Shown: in pieces, positions 8,301 through 16,415 of the stretch
Numbering within the stretch: the stretch's first letter is position 1
Layout: every line of letters begins with the position of its first letter
Source: Nonomuraea solani
Lineage (GTDB): Bacteria; Actinomycetota; Actinomycetes; Streptosporangiales; Streptosporangiaceae
Length of the DNA stretch: 64,000 nt
NCBI RefSeq assembly: GCF_900108335.1
Contig: NZ_FNVT01000011.1
Span: forward strand, 144,218 to 208,217
Reading direction: 5' to 3'
Made by a program: the position numbers and the translations under genes
Notes under the pieces: model-generated
What the model was told of the DNA's origin: nothing
What the model saw: the letters and a program-made list of their open reading frames with translations, nothing else
The model's database searches: none

Positions 8301-9161
8301 ATGAGGGTGCTCGGCTTCGGCGACAACATCGTCGACCGGTTCGTCGACCGGGGCATCGACTACCCGGGCGGTAACAGCGTCAACGTCGCCGTCTACGCCC
8401 GGCGGCTCGGCGTCGAGTCGGCCTACCTGGGGGTGTTCGGCGACGACGAGCTCGGCGGGTTCCTGCGCGACTCGATCGCCGCCGAGGGGGTGGCCGTCGG
8501 CCGCTCCGTCGTCCGGCGCGGGGAGAGCGGCGTCTCACACCTGCGGGTGGACGACGGCGAGCGCGTCTTCCTGGGCTGGAACGGCGGCGGCGTCACCGTA
8601 CGGGAGCCGCTCACGCTCGACGACGACCTGCTCGGCTACGTGAACGGCTTCGACCTCGTGCATTCGAGCGTCTACTCCCGTAGCGAACCCGAGTTGCCCA
8701 AGCTGGGCCCGCTGGTCAGCTTCGACCTGTCCAGCGAGGAGGAATACCGCACCCCCTCCTACCTCGACCGCGTCTGCCCGCACGCCGACCTGGTGCTGCT
8801 GTCCTGTTCCGACCTCGGCGAGGAGGCCACCGCCGGCCTGCTCGCCGAGGCGGTACGGCGCGGCGCCCGGCTGGCGCTCGGCACCCGTGGCGTGCACGGC
8901 GCGCTCGCCTCCGACGGCCAGGTCACGCTGTCGGCCCCCGCCGACCTGGCGCCGGACATCGTGGACACCATGGGCTGCGGCGACGCCTTCCTGACCGGGT
9001 TCGTGGTCTCGCTGCTGCGCGACGGCTGGGCGGCTGCCGCACCGCCCCGGCCCGCCATGATCGAGCGGGCGCTGCGGCTTGGTGCGGAGACGGCCCGCGA
9101 GCAGTGTTTCGTCGAGGGCGCCTTCGGCCACGGCCGGGCGACGCCCGTGACTAGCATGTGA
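8301..9161 (+). CDS. PfkB-family kinase, FrlD-like fructosamine 6-kinase
   Basis: A 286-residue carbohydrate kinase. The N-terminal sugar-binding signature GGNSVNVAVYARRLG closely parallels E. coli FrlD (GGNAVNVAVYCTRYG). The C-terminal PfkB signature DTMGCGDAFLTGF contains the catalytic base Asp228. FrlD phosphorylates fructoselysine at O6 to make the FrlB substrate, so kinase and deglycase form a two-step route after uptake. It starts 3 bp after the deglycase stop and is therefore co-translated. A generic ribokinase or 2-dehydro-3-deoxygluconokinase function cannot be excluded. Confidence 0.75.
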   Translation: MRVLGFGDNIVDRFVDRGIDYPGGNSVNVAVYARRLGVESAYLGVFGDDELGGFLRDSIAAEGVAVGRSVVRRGESGVSHLRVDDGERVFLGWNGGGVTVREPLTLDDDLLGYVNGFDLVHSSVYSRSEPELPKLGPLVSFDLSSEEEYRTPSYLDRVCPHADLVLLSCSDLGEEATAGLLAEAVRRGARLALGTRGVHGALASDGQVTLSAPADLAPDIVDTMGCGDAFLTGFVVSLLRDGWAAAAPPRPAMIERALRLGAETAREQCFVEGAFGHGRATPVTSM

Positions 9162-9182
9162 TGGGCCGATCAGGAACGAGGG

Positions 9183-10289
9183 ATGGAGACCATGCCAGCT
9201 GACCGGGGTCAGGCGGGGCCGACGATCTCCGAGGTGGCGGCCGAGGCCGGCGTCGGCCGCGCCACGGCGGCCCGCACGCTCGGCGGCTACGGATACGTCA
9301 GTCCCGAACTGCGGGCGCGGGTGCTCGCGGCGGCCGAGAAGCTCGGCTACCGGGCCAACGCGCTCGCGCGCAGCATGTCCACCGGGGTGAGCCATACGCT
9401 CGGCGTGATCGTGGCCGACATCGGCAACCCGTTCTTCGCCGGGCTGCTGCGGGGGATCTCCGACACCTCGAGGGCCCGGGGGTTCGACGTGATCGTGCTG
9501 AGCACGTACGAGAACCTGGGGCAGGAGGTCGCGGCCACCAACGTGCTCATCGACAAGCGCGTCGACGGCGTCATCGTGGCCTCCGCCGCCCTCGACCGCG
9601 ACCAGGTCGCGCACCTGAAGGCGGCCATGGACCGGGGCATCCCGATCGTGCTCGTGGACCGCGCGGTCGCCGCGCTCGACCTCGACGCCGTCGTCATCGA
9701 CAACCGCGAGGCGGCGCGCGAGGCGGTCGAGGTGCTGATCGCGGCCGGTCACCGCCGCATCGGGTTCGTCTGGGGGCCGCCGGTCGCGCAGGCGCCCGCC
9801 ACCAGGCGCGAACTGCTGGCGGCCGCCTCCCACAACCTGTGGACGGACGGTGAGCGGCTGCGCGGCTACCTCGACGCGCTCGACGACGCGCACATCCCGT
9901 TCGACCCTGAGCTGGTGATGGTCGGGCCCAAGACCGAGGAGCGGGTGGTGGGCGAGGTCGGCCGCATGCTGGCGCTGCCCGACCGGGTCACGGCCGTGTT
10001 CTGCACCGAGACGGACGGCATGACCGGCTCACTGCGGGCGCTGCGCAAGGCCGGGCTGTCCTATCCGGACGACGTGGCGCTGATCGGGTTCGACGACAGC
10101 GCGTGGGCGGCGGTCATGGAGCCGCCGCTGACGATGATCGCGCAGCCTGTGCACGAGCTGGGCGCGAAGGCGGCCCAGGTGCTGCTCGACATCCTGGGGG
10201 GCGCCGAACCGGCCCGCGAGATGCACACCTTGCGCTCCCGCCTCATCCAGCGCTCCTCCGTGGCCCCGCCCCGCCTTTCTTCCGAATAG
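9183..10289 (+). CDS. LacI-family transcriptional regulator of the fructosamine locus
   Basis: A 368-residue repressor-type protein with an N-terminal LacI helix-turn-helix (TISEVAAEAGVGRATAARTLGGYGYVS) and hinge (KLGYRANALARSMSTG), then a periplasmic-binding-protein-like effector domain ending in VALIGFDDSAWAAVMEPPLTMIAQP. The HTH reads ATAARTL where most LacI proteins have ATVSRVL, suggesting altered operator specificity. Both the ATG at 9183 and the ATG at 9192 are possible starts; ribosome binding site spacing does not decide between them. It follows the kinase by 21 bp and probably binds the two TGATACCGGTA-type palindromes in the divergent promoter. Confidence 0.85.
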   Translation: METMPADRGQAGPTISEVAAEAGVGRATAARTLGGYGYVSPELRARVLAAAEKLGYRANALARSMSTGVSHTLGVIVADIGNPFFAGLLRGISDTSRARGFDVIVLSTYENLGQEVAATNVLIDKRVDGVIVASAALDRDQVAHLKAAMDRGIPIVLVDRAVAALDLDAVVIDNREAAREAVEVLIAAGHRRIGFVWGPPVAQAPATRRELLAAASHNLWTDGERLRGYLDALDDAHIPFDPELVMVGPKTEERVVGEVGRMLALPDRVTAVFCTETDGMTGSLRALRKAGLSYPDDVALIGFDDSAWAAVMEPPLTMIAQPVHELGAKAAQVLLDILGGAEPAREMHTLRSRLIQRSSVAPPRLSSE

Positions 10290-10340
10290 TGTCGGTGGCC
10301 GGCGGCATAATCGGTGGCCTCGTCGAGGGGAAGGTTCGAG

Positions 10341-10919
10341 ATGGCTGAAGTGCTGGTGTTCCACCACTCGTGCGGGCTGACGCCCGGTGTCCGCGAGTTC
10401 GCCGAGGCGCTCGGGCGGGCCGGTCACACCGTGCACGTGCCCGACCTGTACGAAGGGCGCGTCTTCGGCACCCTCGAAGAGGGCGCCGCCCACGCCCAGG
10501 AGATCGGGTTCGGCACGATCATCGAGCGGGGCAAGGCGTTCGCGGAAAAGCTGCCCGCCGACGTGGTCTACGCCGGGTTCTCCCTCGGTGTCCTGCCGGC
10601 CCAGATGCTGGCCCAGACCCGCACGGGGGCGAAGGGCGCGCTGCTGATGGAGGCGTGCGTGCCGGTCACCGAGTTCGGCGACGGTTGGCCGCAGGGCGTC
10701 CCGGTCGAGGTCCACGGCATGGACAAAGACGAGTTCTTCGCCGGGGAAGGCGACCTGGAGGCGGCCCGCGCCCTCGTCGAGACGGCGGCCGACGCCGAGC
10801 TGTTCCTCTATCCGGGCGACCGGCACCTGTTCGCCGACCCGGGCCTGCCCTCCTACGACGAGCAGGCCGCCGCGCTGCTCCGGGAACGCGTGCTCGCCTT
10901 CCTCGACCGCGTCAGGTAG
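10341..10919 (+). CDS. Dienelactone hydrolase-like alpha/beta hydrolase
   Basis: A 192-residue single-domain hydrolase. The ATG at 10341 was chosen because GAGGGGAAGG lies 6-15 bases upstream. It has HHSCGLTPGVREFAEALGRAGHTVHVPDLYEG at the N terminus, the nucleophile elbow AGFSLG (Ser in place of the Cys of classic dienelactone hydrolases), a possible acid in GMDKDEFF and His in GDRHLF. It probably acts on small esters or lactones in the cytosol. Its 3' end overlaps the convergent chorismate mutase gene by 8 bp. No neighbour reveals its substrate, although the aromatic hydroxylase at 11355 lies close by. Confidence 0.75.
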   Translation: MAEVLVFHHSCGLTPGVREFAEALGRAGHTVHVPDLYEGRVFGTLEEGAAHAQEIGFGTIIERGKAFAEKLPADVVYAGFSLGVLPAQMLAQTRTGAKGALLMEACVPVTEFGDGWPQGVPVEVHGMDKDEFFAGEGDLEAARALVETAADAELFLYPGDRHLFADPGLPSYDEQAAALLRERVLAFLDRVR

Positions 10920-11298
10920 CCGCGCTCCGCCGGAGGCCGGTCTCGTCGGTGGCCTGCTGGTTCGCGCGGGCCGCCGATCTGCTGTTGGCGATCAGTTCGT
11001 GGTGCCGTACGACTTCGGCGATGATGAAATTCAGAAATCTCTCGGCGAAGACGGGGTCGAGTTTCGACTCCTCGGCGAGGCTGCGCAGACGCTTTATCTG
11101 CTCCGCCTCGCGCGCGGGATCGGCCGGGGGCAGCTCATATTCCGCCTTCAGCCGGCCGACCTCCTGCGTGCACTTGAACCGCTCCGCGAGCAGGTGAACG
11201 AGGGCGGCGTCGAGATTGTCGATGCTGGCGCGAAGCCGCCGCAGCTCTCTCCGGACATATGCATCCTGCTCAGGCTGTTCTACGGAGGAGTGTCCCAT
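10912..11298 (-). CDS. AroQ-type chorismate mutase
   Basis: A 128-residue all-helical protein with the AroQ fold pattern: LRASIDNLDAALVHLLAERFKCTQEVGRLKAEYELPPADPAREAEQIKRLRSLAEE. This holds the helix 1 Arg and Asp, the Arg/Lys of helix 2 and the usual D-P-x-R-E. It converts chorismate to prephenate for Phe/Tyr synthesis or feeds specialised aromatic pathways. It lies 56 bp downstream of the PobA-type hydroxylase on the same strand. The ATG sits within one copy of a 9-bp direct repeat (11295-11319) in an unusually A+T-rich leader with no strong ribosome binding site, so the start is moderately certain. Confidence 0.8.
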   Translation of the reverse strand: MGHSSVEQPEQDAYVRRELRRLRASIDNLDAALVHLLAERFKCTQEVGRLKAEYELPPADPAREAEQIKRLRSLAEESKLDPVFAERFLNFIIAEVVRHHELIANSRSAARANQQATDETGLRRSAAT

Positions 11299-11319
11299 AA
11301 GGGATTTTTACCATAAGGG
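11295..11319. repeat. 9-bp direct repeat over the chorismate mutase start
   Basis: CCATAAGGG occurs at 11295-11303 and again at 11311-11319 (16-bp period, T-rich spacer). The first copy contains the CAT that is the minus-strand start codon. It could be a regulator or translational control site; no partner is known. Confidence 0.4.
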
Positions 11320-11354
11320 TGGAAATCGCTTAGTTTGCGAGGATCCTCCGCGCT

Positions 11355-12530
11355 TCAGCCGCCCGCCATCAGGTCCGCGAACGCGCGGGCCGCGGCGCCG
11401 GAGGTGAACAACCGGTCCAGGCGCGCCCGCGCCAGCCGGTGACGGAACGGCCCGGCCAGCGTGGCGTCGCCGGACTCGTGCATCATCTCGGTCATCCAGC
11501 GGGAGAACTCCTGGTGGTTCCACACCCGTTCGAGGCAGGTGGCCGAATACGCGGCCAGCGGCCCGTCGTCCCCGTCCCGCAGGGCCGCGCGCAGGGCGTG
11601 GGCGAGCACGTTCGCGTCGGCGATCGCCAGGTTCATGCCCTTGCCGCCCATGGGCGTGATGATGTGCGCGGCGTCCCCGACCAGGAAGAGCCGGCCGTGC
11701 CGCATGGGGTCGGCGACGAAGCTGCGCATCTCCACGACGGCCTTCTCCGTGATCGTCCCGCCGGGCAGGTCGTCGTCCCCGAGCCGCAGCCGTAACTGCG
11801 CCCAGATCCGCTCGTCGCTCCACTCGTCGAGCACGTCGCCCACCGGGCATTCAAGATAGAACCGGCTGGCCCTTGGTCCCCGCGCGAACTGCGCCGCGAA
11901 CCCGGCCGCGTGGATCCCGAAGAGCGGATGCCGCGGCGGCGGCGCGTCGGCGAGCACGGTGAACCACCCGATGCCGTGGTCATAGGTGTACGTGGTCAGC
12001 GCCCCGGCGGGCACGCTGGCCCGGCTGACACCGTGGAAACCGTCGCAACCCGCGATGTAGTCGCAGGCGATCTCACGCACCACCCCATCGAGATCCCGAT
12101 AGCTCACCTTGGTGTCTTCCACGGCTCCGAAGTCGTGCGGTGTCACTTCCGCGGCGTCGAACCGCAGGTCGCCTCCCCCGTCCACGAAGGCCGCGATGAG
12201 GCGCCCCACGAGGAGTTGCTGCGGCACGATCCGCCCCGACCTGCCGTCGGCCAGGGCCGGAAGGTCGAGCAGCCGCGGCTCGCCATCGACCCGGATCTCC
12301 AGGAACCCGTCGTGCGGCATGCCGGCCAGCACGCTCTCCCCCAGCCCCCAATCCTCGAAGACGCGCGCCCCGGCGTATTCCAGCACGCCCGCCCGCTGCC
12401 GCCGCTCCACGTAGGAACGGCTCTGCCGCTCCAGGACCACGCACCCGACGCCCGCCCGCCTGAGCAGATTGGCCAGGGTCAGACCGGCCGGGCCGGCTCC
12501 GATGATGACGACCTCGGTGCTCTCGCGCAT
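11355..12530 (-). CDS. pobA: 4-hydroxybenzoate 3-monooxygenase (PobA family)
   Basis: A 391-residue flavoprotein hydroxylase, the usual PobA length (about 394). It has the FAD/NADPH motifs GAGPAG (residues 10-15), the DG-type motif CDYIAGCDGFHGVSRASVP and the late flavin-binding motif GRLFLVGDAAHIITPMGGKGMNLAIADA. RQRAGVLEYAG and PQQLL segments typical of p-hydroxybenzoate hydroxylase are present. The ATG at 12530 is used because GGAG precedes it by 6 bases; upstream in-frame starts lack a site. It converts 4-hydroxybenzoate plus NAD(P)H and O2 to protocatechuate. Protocatechuate ring-cleavage genes are not in the window. Confidence 0.85.
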   Translation of the reverse strand: MRESTEVVIIGAGPAGLTLANLLRRAGVGCVVLERQSRSYVERRQRAGVLEYAGARVFEDWGLGESVLAGMPHDGFLEIRVDGEPRLLDLPALADGRSGRIVPQQLLVGRLIAAFVDGGGDLRFDAAEVTPHDFGAVEDTKVSYRDLDGVVREIACDYIAGCDGFHGVSRASVPAGALTTYTYDHGIGWFTVLADAPPPRHPLFGIHAAGFAAQFARGPRASRFYLECPVGDVLDEWSDERIWAQLRLRLGDDDLPGGTITEKAVVEMRSFVADPMRHGRLFLVGDAAHIITPMGGKGMNLAIADANVLAHALRAALRDGDDGPLAAYSATCLERVWNHQEFSRWMTEMMHESGDATLAGPFRHRLARARLDRLFTSGAAARAFADLMAGG

Positions 12531-12654
12531 GCGGGACTCCTTCGGCGTGAACGGCCTGCTCGGCATCCGACACCAAGATCGACAGATTCGCAAGCCCCCA
12601 TCAGCCGTCGCCGTCCATCAGATGGGAGGTGTTTGACGCGAAAAGGAGGAAAGG

Positions 12655-12790
12655 ATACGTTCCGGTAGATTTCACGGTTGTCCAAGGGAAATCCGGTGAG
12701 ATGCCGGTGCGGACGCGCCACTGTATCCGGGACGTAGATCCCGGGAGCCAGGTCGCTTGGCGACCGTGAACCTCACGAAATGGGACGCGT
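12655..12790 (+). promoter_or_regulatory. Cobalamin (B12) riboswitch upstream of cbtB
   Basis: The leader holds the conserved aptamer core around 12690-12724 (AATCCGGTGAG, GCCGGTGCGG, then GCGCCACTGT) and the B12 box GGGAGCCAGGTCGC at 12743-12756. Ends are approximate. It precedes the cobalt transporter genes cbtB and cbtA and the cobalamin genes behind them, so adenosylcobalamin should repress them, probably by hiding the CTGAGGAGG ribosome binding site. Confidence 0.9.
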
Positions 12791-12808
12791 CACCCTGAGG
12801 AGGCTCGT

Positions 12809-13003
12809 ATGAGTGGCTTGACCACCACTTCTTCCACCACCATTCCCTTCCCAAGCCTGCGTCGCTGGCTGCTGTCCGTGCCGTTGTTCTTGCTCGTCGC
12901 GTACCTGGTCCTCATGGACAACGGTGCCATCTCCCAGACGGGTACGTTCCTGCACGAACTCATGCACGACGGGCGTCATCTGCTCGGCGTGCCCTGTCAC
13001 TAG
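12809..13003 (+). CDS. cbtB: Cobalt transporter subunit CbtB
   Basis: A 64-residue protein with one transmembrane helix (about residues 20-40) and the C-terminal HELMHDGRHLLGVPCH, the histidine-rich metal-binding tail of CbtB. It acts with CbtA in B12-regulated cobalt uptake. It starts at ATG behind a GAGGAGG site directly after the riboswitch, and cbtA follows after 8 bp. Confidence 0.9.
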   Translation: MSGLTTTSSTTIPFPSLRRWLLSVPLFLLVAYLVLMDNGAISQTGTFLHELMHDGRHLLGVPCH

Positions 13004-13011
13004 GGCGCGGC

Positions 13012-13773
13012 ATGGTACGCACCCTCCTGGTCAGGGGCCTGCTTCTGGGGCTGCTGGCCGGACTGATCGCGGGCGGCTTCGCCTTCGCCTTCGGGGAACC
13101 GCACGTGGACAGTGCGATCGCCCTGGAAGAGGCAGCCACCCCAGCACACGCCGCTCCGGCACACGAAGAGGCGCCGGAGCACGGTCATGGCGAAGAGGCC
13201 GTGGTGAGCAGGCCGGTGCAGAAGGCCGGGCTGTTCCTCGCGACCGGCCTCTACGGGCTCGCCGTGGGCGGGGTCTTCGCGCTCGTGTACGCGGGTTTGC
13301 GCGGCCGGGTCGGCCCCCGTTCCGACGGGCTGCTGGCCCTGGCGGCGGCGGGGACGGCGTTCACGGCGGTCATCCTCGTACCGTTCCTGAAATATCCCGC
13401 CAACCCGCCCGCCGTGGGCGACCCCGGCACCATCAACGGCCGGACGCTCCTCTACGTGGTGATGGTCCTGGTCGGGCTGGCCGCGACGGCGATCGCGGTC
13501 GCCACGGCCCGGCGCGTCACGGCGGGCCCGTGGGCGCGGTGGGTCGCGGCGGCGCTCGCGTTCCTCGTCCCGGTGGTGGCCGCCTGGGCGCTGCTGCCGC
13601 CGATCGACGAGGTGCCGGCCGACTTCCCCGCCACGCTCCTGTGGGAGTTCCGGCTCGCGTCGCTCGGCACCCAGCTCGTCTTCTGGACGGCGTTCGGCGT
13701 GCTGTTCGGCTGGGTGAGCGACAGGGCGGCACACCGTACGGTGCCCGCCCCCGCCGCCACGCCGAACGGCTGA
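13012..13773 (+). CDS. cbtA: Cobalt transporter subunit CbtA
   Basis: A 253-residue membrane protein with about five to six hydrophobic segments and a His/Glu-rich extracytoplasmic loop near residues 36-65 (AHAAPAHEEAPEHGHGEEA) likely to capture cobalt. The segment GLFLATGLYGLAVGGVFALVYAGLRGRVGPRS is typical of CbtA. It forms the B12-riboswitch-controlled cobalt uptake system with CbtB and supplies cobalt to the CobN/ChlID chelatase encoded nearby. The next gene starts 4 bp downstream. Confidence 0.9.
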   Translation: MVRTLLVRGLLLGLLAGLIAGGFAFAFGEPHVDSAIALEEAATPAHAAPAHEEAPEHGHGEEAVVSRPVQKAGLFLATGLYGLAVGGVFALVYAGLRGRVGPRSDGLLALAAAGTAFTAVILVPFLKYPANPPAVGDPGTINGRTLLYVVMVLVGLAATAIAVATARRVTAGPWARWVAAALAFLVPVVAAWALLPPIDEVPADFPATLLWEFRLASLGTQLVFWTAFGVLFGWVSDRAAHRTVPAPAATPNG

Positions 13774-13777
13774 GCCG

Positions 13778-14332
13778 GTGCTGTTCATCCGGCACGCCAC
13801 CACGCCGGGAATGCGAGCCGCCTGTTTCCCCACCGACGAGAACGCCGACCCGGCGAGCCTGACCAGAGCCGCCACCCTCGCCCCACTCGTGTCCCAGATG
13901 GTCGGTTGGGTGGCGCCTGGCCGGGCCGCCTGGGAGAGCGCTGTGGCGATGGGGCTGGAGCCGCAGGCCGTGAAGGCGTTGGCCGAGGTGGACTGTGGAC
14001 GGTGGCGAGGGCTGCCGTACGCGCGGATAGCCGAGGAGGAGCCGGACGAGCTGGGGCGGTGGCTGGCCGATCCCGAGGCGGCGCCGCACGGTGGTGAGAG
14101 TGTGGCGGCGATGGTGGCGCGTGTGGGCGAGTGGCTCGGCACGATGCGTGCGGCTCCCGATGGAGTGGTCGTCTGTGACGTGGGGGCCATCAGGGCGGCG
14201 CTCGGGCACGCGCTCGGGATCGAGCCCCTGGGCGCCGCCGCGTTCGATCTGGCGCCGCTGTCCACCACCGAGCTGACTCTCGCGCGGGACGGCTGGCGGG
14301 TTGCTCATGTCAACAGGGAGGTCGTGTTTTGA
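13778..14332 (+). CDS. Histidine phosphatase family protein in the cobalamin operon
   Basis: A 184-residue protein starting at GTG with LFIRHATTPGMR, the RH-G-type motif containing the phospho-accepting His. Later come EVDCGRWRGLPYARI (Glu/Asp near the active site) and VVCDVGAIRAALGHALGIEP, where a second His is normally found in the form SHG; here the motif is altered (DVGAIRAA). It is probably an alpha-ribazole phosphatase-like (CobC/CbiP-related) enzyme given the context, but the degenerate late motif leaves activity uncertain. Its stop overlaps the TTG start of the chelatase gene by 3-4 bases. Confidence 0.7.
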   Translation: MLFIRHATTPGMRAACFPTDENADPASLTRAATLAPLVSQMVGWVAPGRAAWESAVAMGLEPQAVKALAEVDCGRWRGLPYARIAEEEPDELGRWLADPEAAPHGGESVAAMVARVGEWLGTMRAAPDGVVVCDVGAIRAALGHALGIEPLGAAAFDLAPLSTTELTLARDGWRVAHVNREVVF

Positions 14333-16413
14333 TCGTCACCTATCCGTTCAGCGCCGTTGTCGGGCTTGGCGATTTGAAGCTGGCCCTGGTGCTCAATGCC
14401 GTCTCGCCCAGGGTCGGCGGAGTGCTCGTACGCGGTGAGAAGGGGACGGCCAAGTCCACCATCGTGCGTGCCCTGGCCGCGCAGTTGCCCGCCGTGGAGG
14501 TCGTACCCGGCTGCCGGTTCGCCTGTGACCCCGCCGCGCCCGATCCCGAGTGCCCGGACGGGCCGCATGAGGCCGGTGTTCAGGGCGTGCGGCGGGCGGC
14601 TGCGCTCGTCGAGTTGCCCGTCGGCGCTTCGGAGGACCGGCTGGTCGGCTCGCTGGACGTCGAGCGGGCGCTGACGGAGGGGGTCAAGGCGTTCGAGCCC
14701 GGTCTGCTGGCTGCGGCGCATCGCGGTGTCCTGTACGTCGACGAGGTCAATCTTCTTCACGATCATCTTGTGGATCTGCTGCTCGATGCGGCCGCCCTGG
14801 GCACGTGTTACGTGGAGCGGGAGTCGGTGTCGGTACGGCATGCCGCCCGATTCCTCCTGGTCGGCACCATGAATCCGGAGGAAGGTGAGCTGCGTCCGCA
14901 GTTGCTCGACAGGTTCGGGCTGACGGTTGAGGTCAGGGCGTCGCGTGAGCCCAGTGAGCGGGCGGAGGTGGTACGGCGGCGGCTTTCGTTCGAGGCCGGC
15001 CCTGAGGCGTTCGCCGAGCGGTGGGCCGCCGAGGAGTCGGCGCTGGCGGAACGGATCGTGCGGGCGCGGGCCCGGGTGCCCGGGGTGCGGCTGCCGGACG
15101 GGCGGTTGCGGCAGATCGCGACCGTGTGTGCGGCGTTCGAGGTGGACGGGTTGCGTGCGGACCTGGTCACGGCGAACGCGGCCATCGCGCATGCCGCCTG
15201 GCAGGGGCGGGACTCGGTGACCACGGACGACGTACGGGCGGCGGCCCGTCTGTCGCTGCCGCACCGGCGGCGGCGGGATCCGTTCGACGCGCCGGGGCTG
15301 GATGAGGCGCTGCTGGACGAACTGCTGCGAAGGACCGGCTGGGACGATGACGATCCCTCGGATGGGGGTCCCGGCAACGGTCCGGATGACGGCGGTGGTA
15401 GCGGGTCCGATGGCCGCCGATGGGACGAAGGGCCCGACGGCGCGGGAGAGGGCGGGCCGGACGACCTGGCCGGTCGCGAGCACGGTCGCGAGCGTGGTGG
15501 CGGGCCGGAGGCCGCTGGGGGCGGTGGCTCTTCGGATGGTGAAGGGCTTGGTGCCTCCGGGGGCGAAGGGGCTGGGCAGGGCGTTTCCGGTGGTGGGCGC
15601 ATAGATGGGGTGGCGGCGCCGTTCCGGGTGCCGTTGCTGCAGGTGCCGGGGCTGGGTGAGGGGGTCGCCGGGCGGCGGTCGCGGGCGCGTACGGTCGCTG
15701 GGCGGGCGACCGGATCGCGGCGGCCCTATGGGCGTGTGCGGGACCTGCACCTGGCGGCGACCGTACGGGCGGCGGCGCCGCATCAGGCGGCGCGGGGCCG
15801 GGCGGGCCGGGGGCTGGTGTTGCGGGCGGACGATCTTCGTGAGGTCGTGCGGGAGGGGCGGGAGGGCAACCTGGTGCTGTTCGTGGTGGACGCGAGCGGC
15901 TCCATGGCGACCCGTAAACGGATGAGCGCCGTCAAGACGGCCGTGCTGAGCCTGCTGCTCGACGCGTACCAGCGCCGGGACAAGGTCGGGCTGATCACGT
16001 TCAGGGGCTCGGGCGCCGAGCTGGTGCTGCCGCCGACCTCGTCGGTCGAGGCGGGTGCGGCCCGGTTGCGCTCGCTGCCGACCGGCGGGCGTACGCCCCT
16101 GGCGGCGGGGCTGGTACGGGCGGCGGAAGTGCTGCGGGTGGAGCGCCTGCGCGACCCGGCCCGGCGCCCCCTGCTGGTCCTGGTCACCGACGGCCGCGCG
16201 ACCTCCCCGGGTTCGTCCGATGCCGTACGGCAGGCGGCGGGGCTGCTCGAAGGGACGGCGGCGGTCGTCGTGGACTGTGAGCGAGGGCCGGTCCGGTTGG
16301 GGCTGGCGGTCGAGCTGGCGATGCGGTTGCGGGCCCGGCTGGTGTCTCTCGACTCGCTGACCGGGCCGGCCGATCTGGCTTCGGTGGTGCGTGAGCGCAG
16401 GAAGGCAGGCTGA
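14329..16413 (+). CDS. Putative cobaltochelatase subunit, ChlI-ChlD (BchI-BchD) fusion type
   Basis: A 694-residue protein starting at TTG overlapping the previous stop. The N-terminal AAA+ domain (about 1-330) has Walker A GEKGTAKST (36-44), Walker B GVLYVDEVNLL and sensor-like LVGTMNPEEGELRPQLLDRFG, as in magnesium chelatase I subunits. A Gly/Asp-rich linker (about 340-430) follows, then a C-terminal integrin-I/VWA domain with MIDAS motif DASGS (521-525), as in D subunits. With CobN at 18295 it would form the ATP-driven three-function chelatase that inserts Co2+ into hydrogenobyrinate a,c-diamide, taking the place of CobS and CobT. Confidence 0.85.
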   Translation: MIVTYPFSAVVGLGDLKLALVLNAVSPRVGGVLVRGEKGTAKSTIVRALAAQLPAVEVVPGCRFACDPAAPDPECPDGPHEAGVQGVRRAAALVELPVGASEDRLVGSLDVERALTEGVKAFEPGLLAAAHRGVLYVDEVNLLHDHLVDLLLDAAALGTCYVERESVSVRHAARFLLVGTMNPEEGELRPQLLDRFGLTVEVRASREPSERAEVVRRRLSFEAGPEAFAERWAAEESALAERIVRARARVPGVRLPDGRLRQIATVCAAFEVDGLRADLVTANAAIAHAAWQGRDSVTTDDVRAAARLSLPHRRRRDPFDAPGLDEALLDELLRRTGWDDDDPSDGGPGNGPDDGGGSGSDGRRWDEGPDGAGEGGPDDLAGREHGRERGGGPEAAGGGGSSDGEGLGASGGEGAGQGVSGGGRIDGVAAPFRVPLLQVPGLGEGVAGRRSRARTVAGRATGSRRPYGRVRDLHLAATVRAAAPHQAARGRAGRGLVLRADDLREVVREGREGNLVLFVVDASGSMATRKRMSAVKTAVLSLLLDAYQRRDKVGLITFRGSGAELVLPPTSSVEAGAARLRSLPTGGRTPLAAGLVRAAEVLRVERLRDPARRPLLVLVTDGRATSPGSSDAVRQAAGLLEGTAAVVVDCERGPVRLGLAVELAMRLRARLVSLDSLTGPADLASVVRERRKAG

Positions 16414-16415
16414 TC

